DNA from: an uncultured Bacteroidales bacterium | GTDB taxonomy: Bacteria; Bacteroidota; Bacteroidia; Bacteroidales; P3 | DNA: 64,000 bases | Direction: 5' to 3' | Assembly (NCBI GenBank): GCA_937884485.1 | Contig: CALGCG010000121.1 | Location: forward strand, 1-64,000 | In this document: positions 49,352 through 58,050 of the stretch, one piece after another | Numbering within the stretch: the first letter of the stretch is position 1 | Layout: every line of letters starts with the position of its first letter | The notes under the pieces: generated by a model | Told to the model about the DNA's origin: nothing | Database searches by the model: none | Seen by the model: only the letters and a program-made list of their open reading frames with translations | Program-made: the position numbers and the translations under genes

Positions 49352-51163
49352 ATGAAGAATATACGCAATTTCTGCATTATAGCGCACATCGACCACGGCA
49401 AGAGCACGTTGGCCGACCGCCTGCTGGAGGTGACAAACACCGTCAGCCAGCGCGAGATGCAGGACCAGGTGCTCGACGACATGGAGCTGGAGAAGGAGCG
49501 CGGCATCACCATCAAGAGCCACGCCATCCAGATGAACTACCGCGTCCCTGCGGAGGGAAATTCCGCCTATGCAGGGCAGAACTTCACCCTCAACCTCATC
49601 GACACGCCGGGCCATGTGGACTTCAGCTACGAGGTGAGCCGCGCCATAGCGGCCTGCGAGGGCGCGCTGCTGGTGGTGGATGCCACGCAGGGCATTCAGG
49701 CCCAGACGATAAGCAACCTCTACCTGGCTTTGGAGAACGACCTGGAAATCATCCCCGTGATGAACAAGATAGACCTCGACAGCGCGATGCCCGAGGAGGT
49801 GGCCGACGAAATTGTCGACCTGCTGGGCTGCAAGCCGGAGGAGATTCTGCGCTGTTCGGCCAAGACGGGCATGGGAGTGCCGGAAATCCTCGACGCCATC
49901 GTGGAGCGCATCCCCGCGCCGCAGGGCGACCCCGAGGCTCCGCTGCAGGCGCTGGTGTTCGACTCGGTGTTCAACCCTTTCCGCGGCATTATCAGCTACT
50001 TCCGCATCATGAACGGCAAGCTGCGCACGGGCGACCACGTGAAATTCTTCTCGACGGGCAAGGAATACGACGCCGACGAGGTGGGCGTGCTGCGGCTGAA
50101 CATGGAGCCCTGCAAGGAGCTGAGCGCCGGCAACGTGGGCTACATCATCAGCGGCATCAAGACCTCGAAGGAGGTGCGCGTGGGCGACACCATCACGCAT
50201 GTGCAGGACCCCTGCGAGAAGCCCATCGAGGGTTTCGAGGCTGTGAAACCGATGGTCTTTGCAGGCGTCTATCCCGTTGACACCGACGACTATGAGGAGC
50301 TGCGCGCCAGCTTGGAGAAGCTGCAGCTGAACGACGCCAGCCTGACCTTCGAGCCGGAGAGCTCGCTGGCCCTGGGCTTCGGATTCCGCTGCGGATTCCT
50401 CGGGTTGCTGCACATGGAGATTGTGCAGGAGCGACTGACGAGGGAGTTCAACATGGACGTCATCACCACGGTGCCCAACGTGCAGTACAAAGTGAAGCTC
50501 ACCAACGGCAGCGAAATCGACGTGTACAACCCCTCCGGCATGCCGGAGCCGAACAATATCAGCGAAGTGTACGAGCCGTACATCCACGCGCAGATCATCA
50601 CCAAAGCCGACTTCATCGGGCCCGTCATCAAGCTCTGCATGGACAAGCGCGGCCAGCTGAAGAACCAGAACTACCTGACCACCGACCGCATCGAGATAAC
50701 CTTCGACCTGCCGCTGGGCGAGGTGGTGTTCGACTTCTACGACAAGCTGAAGAGCATCTCGAAGGGCTATGCCTCGTTCGACTACTACATCAACGGCTAC
50801 CAGCCGTCGAAGCTGGTGAAGCTGGAGATACTCCTCAACGGCGACCCCGTCGACGCCCTCTCGACGCTGACCTATGTGGACAACGCCTACCCCATCGGGA
50901 GGAAGATGTGCGAGAAGCTGAAGGACCTGATTCCGCGCCAGCAGTTCGACGTGGCCATCCAGGCCGCCATCGGCAGCAAGATCATCGCCCGCGAGACGGT
51001 GCGCCAGGTGCGCAAGGACGTGACGGCCAAGTGCTACGGCGGCGACATCACGCGCAAGCGCAAGCTCCTTGAAAAACAGAAGGAAGGCAAGAAGCGCATG
51101 CGCCAGGTGGGCAACGTGGAGGTGCCACAGAGCGCCTTCCTGGCGGTGCTGAAACTGGATTAG
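49352..51163 (+). CDS. lepA: Elongation factor 4 (back-translocating GTPase LepA)
   Basis: 603 residues of standard LepA architecture: GTPase with [25 protein letters not shown] and CSAKTGMGV; domain 2; EF-G-like domains III and V; and the LepA-specific C-terminal domain ending [17 protein letters not shown]. The start [18 protein letters not shown] is chosen by homology; it lies just after the promoter. The loop before DTPGH ([16 protein letters not shown]) is about seven residues longer than in E. coli. It is encoded by a palindrome-like stretch (49546-49576). Confidence 0.94.
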   Translation: MKNIRNFCIIAHIDHGKSTLADRLLEVTNTVSQREMQDQVLDDMELEKERGITIKSHAIQMNYRVPAEGNSAYAGQNFTLNLIDTPGHVDFSYEVSRAIAACEGALLVVDATQGIQAQTISNLYLALENDLEIIPVMNKIDLDSAMPEEVADEIVDLLGCKPEEILRCSAKTGMGVPEILDAIVERIPAPQGDPEAPLQALVFDSVFNPFRGIISYFRIMNGKLRTGDHVKFFSTGKEYDADEVGVLRLNMEPCKELSAGNVGYIISGIKTSKEVRVGDTITHVQDPCEKPIEGFEAVKPMVFAGVYPVDTDDYEELRASLEKLQLNDASLTFEPESSLALGFGFRCGFLGLLHMEIVQERLTREFNMDVITTVPNVQYKVKLTNGSEIDVYNPSGMPEPNNISEVYEPYIHAQIITKADFIGPVIKLCMDKRGQLKNQNYLTTDRIEITFDLPLGEVVFDFYDKLKSISKGYASFDYYINGYQPSKLVKLEILLNGDPVDALSTLTYVDNAYPIGRKMCEKLKDLIPRQQFDVAIQAAIGSKIIARETVRQVRKDVTAKCYGGDITRKRKLLEKQKEGKKRMRQVGNVEVPQSAFLAVLKLD

Positions 51164-51236
51164 CGGCGGCGCTTGCGCCGCAGTGCAAGACAAATGAAAA
51201 TCGAACATTAACACATAAACAAATTCAAAAAAAACA

Positions 51237-51749
51237 ATGAAAAAATTCAGCAAAATCCTAATGATGGCATTGGTAGCCATGTCGACAGTAGCCATGACCG
51301 GATGTGGCAAAGACGACGAAAAGGAGAACAAGTATGAAGAATCGACCTCCTACGCCATCTACCATGAAGGAAAGGCCTTGGCGGCAGGCCAGACCATCAC
51401 CGTCACCCCCACCGAGGGCCAGGTTGCTCTCGACGACGTCGAGGCGGATCTTTTCATGTACAACAAGACCGACAACCCGCTGAACACCTGCTTCAAGGTG
51501 GAGTTGGTGGAAGGTCCGTCGTCGATGGGCAAAGATGTTCCCGTCTGCTACGGCGTGTGCCAGATGCACAATCTGCCTTACACCCATGAGCCCATATCGG
51601 TGGCCCCCGGCCTCGACCAGAAAGCCATCCAGGTGCATGTCTACATGACCATGCATGAGGGCGCCAACACCGGCACCTACCGCATCACCGTCGGCGAAGG
51701 CACCGAACTTGCCAACCCGCAGGTATGCAACGTCAAGTTCAATTGGTAA
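51237..51749 (+). CDS. Lipoprotein of unknown function
   Basis: 170 residues. The signal peptide and lipobox are clear (MSTVAMTGCGKDD). The mature domain is predicted beta-rich (YAIYHEGKALAAGQTITV, ADLFMYNKTDNPLNTCFKVE, GTYRITVGEGTEL) with four further cysteines and several His, likely a single Ig-like sandwich on the periplasmic or surface face. No family recognised. Its 3' end overlaps the convergent flippase gene by 11 bases. A small GCGGCGCTTGCGCCGC hairpin lies upstream, just after lepA. Confidence 0.7.
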   Translation: MKKFSKILMMALVAMSTVAMTGCGKDDEKENKYEESTSYAIYHEGKALAAGQTITVTPTEGQVALDDVEADLFMYNKTDNPLNTCFKVELVEGPSSMGKDVPVCYGVCQMHNLPYTHEPISVAPGLDQKAIQVHVYMTMHEGANTGTYRITVGEGTELANPQVCNVKFNW

Positions 51750-53013
51750 GCGTGCGCTCGTAGCGGCGAACCTGCCACAGATACCACACCAGCAGGGACA
51801 CTGACACCAGTGCCCCTGCTGCTGCATACAGACGTATGGCCAAAAGGAAGCTGCCGGCATGGATGCCCGCAGCAATGGCCACTACACGGAGACACAGCAG
51901 CACAAGGTAGAAGCCGAACTCGGTGCGCTGGGTGGAGAAGATGTTGGAAACGAACATCAGCGACGTGGAACTCAGCGAGAGGACTATCCACGGCAGCAAC
52001 GCCCTGACATAGACGCCGCAACCCACCCACTTGCTGCCGAAGAGGAAGGTGAACAACGGCTCGGCCACAAACCATCCGATGATGCCCACGGGAATGGCCA
52101 CCGCGTTGACAACCAGAAGGAAACGGCGGATGATACTGCCGATGCTCCTGCGTTCGCGCACACACTCGGCCGTGCGGGCATAGAGGACACGCTCGCAGGC
52201 GGTGTTGATGAGGTTGACCGGGCGGAAGACCACGGTAAATGCCAAGCCGAACAGGCCAACGTCAACACGGTCGAAATACATGGCCAGCCACAGGAACGGC
52301 AGGCTGGACGACAGGCTGTTGATGAAGTCCTTGCTGGCAACAAAGAGGGGAAAATTGCGATGTTTGCGCGCCGCCGCCAGCTGTTCGCTGCGCGAAACCT
52401 TCGGCAACGCCACGCCTCGCATCCGGAACCGATAGAGCAGATTGGCCGATGCCTGACCGAGCACGGTGCCCAGCGGCAGACCCGCCTGTTTCAGCCCCAA
52501 CAGGCCGAGGAGCGCCTTGAGTACGGCCCCGGCGGTGGCATTGGTGGTTTCGTAGGCGGCAATCAGGCGGTAGCGGTGCAGGCGGTTGAAGAGGGCGGCG
52601 TAGACACGCGACGACCCGGAGAAGAACACCATCGGCGGAATGAGCAACACGATGGCTCCCAGCGAGGAGAAACTGCCCGGCAGGCTCCCGGTGAAATAGA
52701 GCACCGCCACGAGGGTCAGCAGGAACAGCGAGACAACGGTGTTCAGCCGCAAGGCGAAACGCATGACGGCCGAGGTCTCGCGGTCGCCCTGCGATATGAC
52801 AACGGCCAGCTCATACTTGCAGGTGGAGAGGATGACCAGCACCTCGATATACGAATAAAAGATGTTGAACAACGCGTAGTCGGCGGGCTCAAAGATGCGC
52901 GTCAGCACCAGATAGGCCAGCATCGAGATAGCCTGTGCCAACACGTTGCCACTCACGAGGGTGGCAGCCTCCCTGACCAAGGTTGAGCTTTTTATGTTCT
53001 CCCATAGCCTCAT
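51739..53013 (-). CDS. Polysaccharide flippase (Wzx/MOP family)
   Basis: 424 residues with about twelve membrane segments. It starts NIKSSTLVREAATLVSGNVLAQ and contains the family-typical LTRIFEPADYALFNIFYSY near residue 40 and ALLPWIVLSLSSTSLMFVSN late in the protein. Members flip lipid-linked oligosaccharides such as O-antigen or exopolysaccharide units. ATG 53013 overlaps the stop of the VWA-type gene by 4 bases; an upstream Met is less likely. An O-antigen ligase-like gene lies 3.5 kb away on the same strand. Confidence 0.85.
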   Translation of the reverse strand: MRLWENIKSSTLVREAATLVSGNVLAQAISMLAYLVLTRIFEPADYALFNIFYSYIEVLVILSTCKYELAVVISQGDRETSAVMRFALRLNTVVSLFLLTLVAVLYFTGSLPGSFSSLGAIVLLIPPMVFFSGSSRVYAALFNRLHRYRLIAAYETTNATAGAVLKALLGLLGLKQAGLPLGTVLGQASANLLYRFRMRGVALPKVSRSEQLAAARKHRNFPLFVASKDFINSLSSSLPFLWLAMYFDRVDVGLFGLAFTVVFRPVNLINTACERVLYARTAECVRERRSIGSIIRRFLLVVNAVAIPVGIIGWFVAEPLFTFLFGSKWVGCGVYVRALLPWIVLSLSSTSLMFVSNIFSTQRTEFGFYLVLLCLRVVAIAAGIHAGSFLLAIRLYAAAGALVSVSLLVWYLWQVRRYERTLTN

Positions 53014-55007
53014 ATCTCGCCATAATATTTGCGCAGCACCCATTCAGCCCCCAGCAGCAGCACGATGAGCAGCAGCACCCACGGCAACCCGATGAGTTCG
53101 GAGAAGCGCGTGTGGGTGTAGATGGTGGGCTTGAGGGCGGCAAGCTCGTCACGGAGCTCGTCGAGCTGGTCGGGATAGTACATCTTGCCACCGGTGACGG
53201 CACTGATGGTGCGCAGCAGCGTGTGGTCGGCCGTAAGGTTGGCCTGTTCCAGATGCAGCGCCTCGACGGCGAAGGAACCTTCGGCCGTGAGGGTGTTGCC
53301 GTCGTACTGCGTGGTGGCCCGGTAGCGGTAGAGACCTTCGGGCAGACGGCCCAGCGAGAGGGTGTAGGCGTCGCCGCGACGGGTGAAGTTGAAGTCGCCC
53401 TTGACGGAATCGCCCACCAGGGTGAACGTTGCCTCGGGGGCATTGAAGAGCTCGAAAGCATCGTTATAGAGCTGCGCCCTGATGTCGATGGACTCGTTGT
53501 CGGAGTAGTGGCGCTCGGCCTCGACGATGAAGCGGTCACGCTGGTCGGTGACGGCGGCGAAGTTGACCATCTGGCTCAGCAGGCGGTCGAAATGCTCGTG
53601 CGAACTATTGTTCTGGTAATCTGCCAGGCGCCACTTCCACAGCCCCTCGCCCCAGACGAACACACGGTGTTCCCTACCCTGCGCCGAGGCGGCCACGAGG
53701 GGCTGGCGGGTGTCGATGCTGCCCAGCCGGGCGGTGAAGAGCGACTGCAGCGACGCCGACACCTTCGGTTCGCCAAAGGGCACATCCAGCGGCGGAAACT
53801 GCTCGATGGCCTCGCCGTCGGCAGGCTCAAGGTTGAAGAGCGAGAATCCACCGTTGTACACGGCGGTCATCTCGCTGCTCTTTCTGGCTCGGGAGACAAT
53901 CTCCAGGCCGGTATGCAGGGCGTTAAAGCGCGGCAGGTCGGTCTGTGTGCCAATGACATACATCTGTGGCAACTGCTCCACCTCCTTGGGCACGGCGTGG
54001 GTGGCGGAGGGGAGGTTGTGGAGCACGACGAGGCTGTAGTTGGAATCCTGCAGGCGCAGCTTGCCCCCCTGCAGCGCATCGGCGGTGGCCACACGCGCCT
54101 CGAAGTTGGGGTTGCTCTCCACGGCCTGCTTCATCGCCCCGAGGTCGGGATGGGGCGCATGACCCACAATGAGCACCTTGCGACGGCCGTCGATGACGTC
54201 GACATAGAACGTCTGGCGGTTGTTCGCGGGTTCCACCTCGCCATCGGCCACAGTCAGCGTGGCCACATACTTCTGCAGTCCCTTGGTCTCGGCCTTGATA
54301 TTGAAAGAGAGCGTATTGGAGAAATCGTCATCCGCGTAGTCCACCCTTTGCGACGCCACGTTGCGCCCACGGCCGTCGACCACGGTCAGCTGGGCACTCC
54401 GGCCCTTCAGGCGGCGGGCGCCGACGGTGATCTCCACGGGGAAGGTGTTGCCCAGGTAGGCGATGCGGTTGTGGCGCACATTGGCCACGGCAGCATCGCG
54501 CCGCGGCGTGGTGTCGCCCAGGGCGATGGTGTAGACCGGCATGCCCAGGCGCTCGGCCACGGTGGCAGGACTCTGCCCGTGGTTGTTGATGCCGTCGGAG
54601 GCCAGCACCACGGCGGCATCCTCGGGATGCACGGCGTCCAGCAGGGCGCCGAGGTCGGTCTGGTTGACATTGGAAACGTCGGCGCTGAGCACCCCATCGC
54701 ACTTATCCATGATATCGTCGGAAAGGCCCGTCAGCGAGAAGGCCGAGTCGGCACTGGCCTGCACCGACAGCGAGCGGTCCTCTATCAGGTCCACGCGGGG
54801 CTTCTGCCGCTCGTTCACCGTGCGCTTGGCCACGGGCGACAGCAGCAACAGCGCGATGACCGACACCGCCACAAACCTCAGCACTGCCAGCAGCACGTTG
54901 ATTCCCTTGCTGAAAGCCCGGTGGCCCACAAAGTAGAGCACCGCGGCATAGGCGGCACCCGCCAGCAGGCAGAGGAGGACGAAATACCAGGGATAGTCGA
55001 TGATCAT
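53010..55007 (-). CDS. Membrane protein with von Willebrand A-like domain
   Basis: 665 residues. Two membrane segments at the N-terminus (WYFVLLCLLAGAAYAAVLYF, VLRFVAVSVIALLLL) and one at the C-terminus (WVLLLIVLLLGAEWVL) bracket a large periplasmic region. That region includes a VWA-like fold with VVLASDGINNHGQSP and a second alpha/beta segment (VLIVGHAPHPDLGAM, VIGTQTDLPRF) resembling a glutamine-amidotransferase-like domain. This architecture is frequent in Bacteroidota beside Bat or cell-envelope genes; the function is unknown. It is translationally linked to the flippase. Confidence 0.78.
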   Translation of the reverse strand: MIIDYPWYFVLLCLLAGAAYAAVLYFVGHRAFSKGINVLLAVLRFVAVSVIALLLLSPVAKRTVNERQKPRVDLIEDRSLSVQASADSAFSLTGLSDDIMDKCDGVLSADVSNVNQTDLGALLDAVHPEDAAVVLASDGINNHGQSPATVAERLGMPVYTIALGDTTPRRDAAVANVRHNRIAYLGNTFPVEITVGARRLKGRSAQLTVVDGRGRNVASQRVDYADDDFSNTLSFNIKAETKGLQKYVATLTVADGEVEPANNRQTFYVDVIDGRRKVLIVGHAPHPDLGAMKQAVESNPNFEARVATADALQGGKLRLQDSNYSLVVLHNLPSATHAVPKEVEQLPQMYVIGTQTDLPRFNALHTGLEIVSRARKSSEMTAVYNGGFSLFNLEPADGEAIEQFPPLDVPFGEPKVSASLQSLFTARLGSIDTRQPLVAASAQGREHRVFVWGEGLWKWRLADYQNNSSHEHFDRLLSQMVNFAAVTDQRDRFIVEAERHYSDNESIDIRAQLYNDAFELFNAPEATFTLVGDSVKGDFNFTRRGDAYTLSLGRLPEGLYRYRATTQYDGNTLTAEGSFAVEALHLEQANLTADHTLLRTISAVTGGKMYYPDQLDELRDELAALKPTIYTHTRFSELIGLPWVLLLIVLLLGAEWVLRKYYGEI

Positions 55008-55010
55008 TTC

Positions 55011-55040
55011 AGTGTTAAGTGTTTAGTGTTCAGTGTTTAG
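55011..55040. repeat. 7-bp tandem repeat AGTGTTn
   Basis: AGTGTTA, AGTGTTT, AGTGTTC, AGTGTTT. It overlaps the stop codon of the M16 peptidase gene and separates it from the VWA-type gene. Confidence 0.85.
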
Positions 55041-56257
55041 TTGCCATAAACCAGGGTGCTGAAGCGTTCCGGAGCGAAGCGTTCCTGGGCCACGCGCTGC
55101 AGGTCGGCGGCGGTGACGGCCATCAGGTCGGCCTCCATCTCCTCGAGGGTGTTCACATGGTCGTAGCACAGGTAGGCCTTGCCGATGGACTGCATCTCGT
55201 TCATGCCGAAGTCGTCGTTGATGGCCATCTGCCCCACCATCTGGCGCTGGGCGGAGCGCAGCTGGGCGGCGGTCAACGGCTGCTCGGCCATGCGCATCAG
55301 CTCGTCGGCAATGAGCTTGCGGGCACGCTCCTGCGCGTCGAGGTCGACGCCGGCGTAGATGTAGAACAAGCCCGTGTCGGAGAACGGCACATACTGTGAT
55401 TCAATGCTGTAGCAGAATCCGTAACGCTCGCGCACGGCCACATTGAGGCGCGAGTTCATGGCCGGTCCGCCGAGGATGTTGTTGAGCAGGGTGAAGGCCG
55501 TCTTGTCGCCATGGTAGACGTCAGGCGCCTCGCAGCCCAGCAGCAGGTGGGCCTGGTGGGTGTGGCGGTTCACGTAGCGGTCGAACACCTGGAACCGCGG
55601 CCGCAACGAACGGTCCACCGCCGAGGGATGGTTCTCGTAGGAACCGAAATACTTCTCGCACAGGCGCACCAGGCGGTCGAACTTCACGTCGCCGCTCACC
55701 GTCACCACCATGCGCGACGGCGTGTAGTTGCTGCGCATGAAGCGCTTGATGCTCTCGGGCGTGAAGCGTTTCACGTTGCGTTTCGACCCCAGGATGTTGT
55801 GCGCCAGGGGATGGCCCTCGTAGGCCAGTTCCTCGTACTGGTCGTAGATGAGCTCGGCGGGCGAGTCGTTGTAGGAGTTGATTTCCTCCAGCACCACATC
55901 GCGCTCCTTCTCAATCTCGTGCTGCGGGAAGGTGCTGTGGAACAGGATGTCGGCGAAGAGCTCGAGGCAACGCTCCAGGTGCTCGCTGAGCGACGAGGCG
56001 TAGACGCAGGTCTCCTCCTTGGTGGTGAAGGCGTTCAGCTCGCCGCCCACGCCGTCTATGCGGTTCAGTATGTGGTAGGCGCGGCGGTGCTCGGTGCCCT
56101 TGAAGAGCGAATGCTCTATGAAGTGCGCCATGCCCTCGTCGGCACCCGCCTCGTCGCGGCTGCCCACGTTGATGTACACACCGCTGTAGGTAACCCTCGA
56201 CGGCGTGCGGCTCAGTATGATTTTCAGGCCATTGGCCAGAGTATGATATTCGTACAC
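55037..56257 (-). CDS. M16-family zinc metallopeptidase
   Basis: 406 residues. The inverted zinc motif HFIEH lies at residues 45-49 (HxxEH) with the distal Glu in EKERDVVLEEINSY. The second half has NNILGGPAMNSRLNVAVRER, the usual inactive-like repeat. Proteins of this group resemble mitochondrial processing peptidase and B. subtilis YmxG/MlpA. It has no signal peptide, so it is probably cytoplasmic. The start appears to be GTG 56257 (MYEYHTLANGLKI), about 15 bases after a TAATTTTG box. The stop lies in a 7-bp repeat. Confidence 0.9.
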   Translation of the reverse strand: MYEYHTLANGLKIILSRTPSRVTYSGVYINVGSRDEAGADEGMAHFIEHSLFKGTEHRRAYHILNRIDGVGGELNAFTTKEETCVYASSLSEHLERCLELFADILFHSTFPQHEIEKERDVVLEEINSYNDSPAELIYDQYEELAYEGHPLAHNILGSKRNVKRFTPESIKRFMRSNYTPSRMVVTVSGDVKFDRLVRLCEKYFGSYENHPSAVDRSLRPRFQVFDRYVNRHTHQAHLLLGCEAPDVYHGDKTAFTLLNNILGGPAMNSRLNVAVRERYGFCYSIESQYVPFSDTGLFYIYAGVDLDAQERARKLIADELMRMAEQPLTAAQLRSAQRQMVGQMAINDDFGMNEMQSIGKAYLCYDHVNTLEEMEADLMAVTAADLQRVAQERFAPERFSTLVYGN

Positions 56258-56271
56258 TGCAGGTCTTAATA

Positions 56272-56279
56272 CAAAATTA
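56272..56279 (-). promoter_or_regulatory. Promoter box of the M16 peptidase gene
   Basis: TAATTTTG on the minus strand, 15 bases before the GTG start. It lacks the usual GCA that follows stronger boxes. Confidence 0.5.
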
Positions 56280-56373
56280 CCACATAATAACTACAGAAAC
56301 GGGAAAATATTGTGTGGCGCCTTTTTTATTCTCACGGCCGCGACGGAAGAAAAACAGTGCTTCTGCAGAACGA

Positions 56374-56493
56374 CGGCGAACTTTGTTAAAAGACGTTAAA
56401 TATCCCATTTTCATCCCATTCATCATCCTATCAAAACCCACCGTGGTGGGAGTTGGTAGGGAGTTGGTAGGGAGTTGACAGGCACTTGCCAGG
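56374..56493. repeat. GTTGGTAGGG-family element, copy 4 (long form)
   Basis: The flank CTTTGTTAAAAGACGTTAA, then CCCATTTTCATCCC, CACCGTGGTGGGAG and TTGGTAGGGAG repeated, ending TTGACAGGCACTTGCCAGG. It aligns along its whole length with the reverse complement of copy 2. Confidence 0.85.
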
Positions 56494-56497
56494 AGCA

Positions 56498-58042
56498 TCA
56501 GCCAAGTCCGTCACCCTTCGACTGCGGGTTGGCGTCGGGTTGGCGGAAGGCCATGAACCAGGTGGCGAAGAGAATGCCGGTGAGGGTGCCGAGGGTGTTC
56601 TCGGCGATGCACGACACAAGGACCATCACCGCCCAGGCGGCAATCAGGCTGCCCTGCCGACGCAGGCGCGGAGCGGCACGGAGCCACACCGCCATCAGCA
56701 GCACGAAGAGCGGCAGTCCGAACTGGGCCGCCAGGGCCAGGAAGACGCTGTGGGGCTGGAAGCCGGAACCTTGCAGCGGCGAGGAGGTGCGGCGGAAGTC
56801 GGCCTCCATGGCGTCGGCAAGGTCGCCCGTTCCCACGCCGAGCCAGGGGTGGTCGGCGACGACATGCAGGGCGGCCTGCCACAGCTCCAGGCGCTGCAGC
56901 ATGGAGAATCCGGTCACAGCGCGGTAGCAGCGGTAGTTCTCCAGTTCGAAGAAGAGGACATAGAGCATGTGCTTGGGCAGCGAGCCGTGGACGTAGACGG
57001 GGTTGGCCACGCCGTCCACCACCTCGGCCACCTGCTCGTCGGTGAGCGAGGCCACGCCGGTGCTGTCCTTGGGCAGGCCCAGGGCATTAAGGTAGCGCAC
57101 GAGGGTGGTCTCCACCTTGAAGCCCGTCGGGGTGCAGCCGTCGAGGGGTACGGAGCTGCGACTGGGCCAGTGCTGCGCCAACTCGTCGTGGCACAGGTAG
57201 TTGTAGACATAGTTGCCGTTCTCCACCAAGCCGTCGCAGTGGTGCACATAGGGGTTGCCCGAGGGGGTGTGGGTGGGCAGGGGCTGGGTGGACATGGGCC
57301 GGAGGTGGTGATAGTCATGGTATTGCACCGCCACGTAGGCCACCGCACCGCCCACCACCGCCAGCCATGCCGCCAGCCACAGCCAGTGGCGTCGCCGCCA
57401 GAGGATGGCCGCCAGCGAGGCCGCCGTCAGCACGGCAAAGGCCGTGTAGGACCGTTGTAGCAGCAGGAACGCCACCATCCACACCATCAACAGTGCCAGT
57501 CCGATGCGCTTGGCCGCAACGGCCCTTCCGCCGACACGGTGCAGCGCGCTGGCGCTGAGGAAAAGCACCATGCAGCAGTTGAGCGAGAAGCGGATGTGGG
57601 ACACATAGGGGACGAGGTCGCGGTAGGGCAGGTCGGGAATGGTGAGCCAGCGCACCAGGCCGATAAAGGAGACCACAACGACCGTGCCGGCATAGAGAAA
57701 CAATATTGTATCGCGCACGCGACCGACGGGCGGGCGTGTGGTGAGCACCACCAGGGGGACGAAGAGCCACGGCAGGAGGAGCTGGATGGCGGAAAGGCCC
57801 TGGGCAAGGTTGGCGGTCCACAGCAGGCCGACCACATTCAGCACAAAGAGCGCCACCACGGCATGCAGCAGGCGGCTCTGTCGGGCCATCTGCCATTTCT
57901 CGGCCCAACGCCCTTCGAGCACCCAGTTGGCCAAAAGCAGCACCCACATGAGGTTCGACGCCCATATCGACGTCACCATGCAGCCCCCCAGGAGGGTGAG
58001 CAGCACGAGGTAGATGCGTCTATGGACCTTGGCCGGGAACAA
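56498..58042 (-). CDS. O-antigen ligase-like (Wzy_C family) membrane protein
   Basis: 514 residues with about ten membrane segments and one long periplasmic loop (roughly 240-390). The Wzy_C/WaaL region has RLELWQAALHVVADHPWLGVGTGDL and GFQPHSVFLALAAQFGLPLFVLLMAV, with the conserved His of the HS(V)xL type. It attaches or polymerises O-antigen or related glycans. The start is probably TTG 58042, eight bases after the S41 protease stop; the first ATG is 21 codons further in and would cut a membrane segment. Confidence 0.8.
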   Translation of the reverse strand: MFPAKVHRRIYLVLLTLLGGCMVTSIWASNLMWVLLLANWVLEGRWAEKWQMARQSRLLHAVVALFVLNVVGLLWTANLAQGLSAIQLLLPWLFVPLVVLTTRPPVGRVRDTILFLYAGTVVVVSFIGLVRWLTIPDLPYRDLVPYVSHIRFSLNCCMVLFLSASALHRVGGRAVAAKRIGLALLMVWMVAFLLLQRSYTAFAVLTAASLAAILWRRRHWLWLAAWLAVVGGAVAYVAVQYHDYHHLRPMSTQPLPTHTPSGNPYVHHCDGLVENGNYVYNYLCHDELAQHWPSRSSVPLDGCTPTGFKVETTLVRYLNALGLPKDSTGVASLTDEQVAEVVDGVANPVYVHGSLPKHMLYVLFFELENYRCYRAVTGFSMLQRLELWQAALHVVADHPWLGVGTGDLADAMEADFRRTSSPLQGSGFQPHSVFLALAAQFGLPLFVLLMAVWLRAAPRLRRQGSLIAAWAVMVLVSCIAENTLGTLTGILFATWFMAFRQPDANPQSKGDGLG

Positions 58043-58050
58043 GTTGACTA

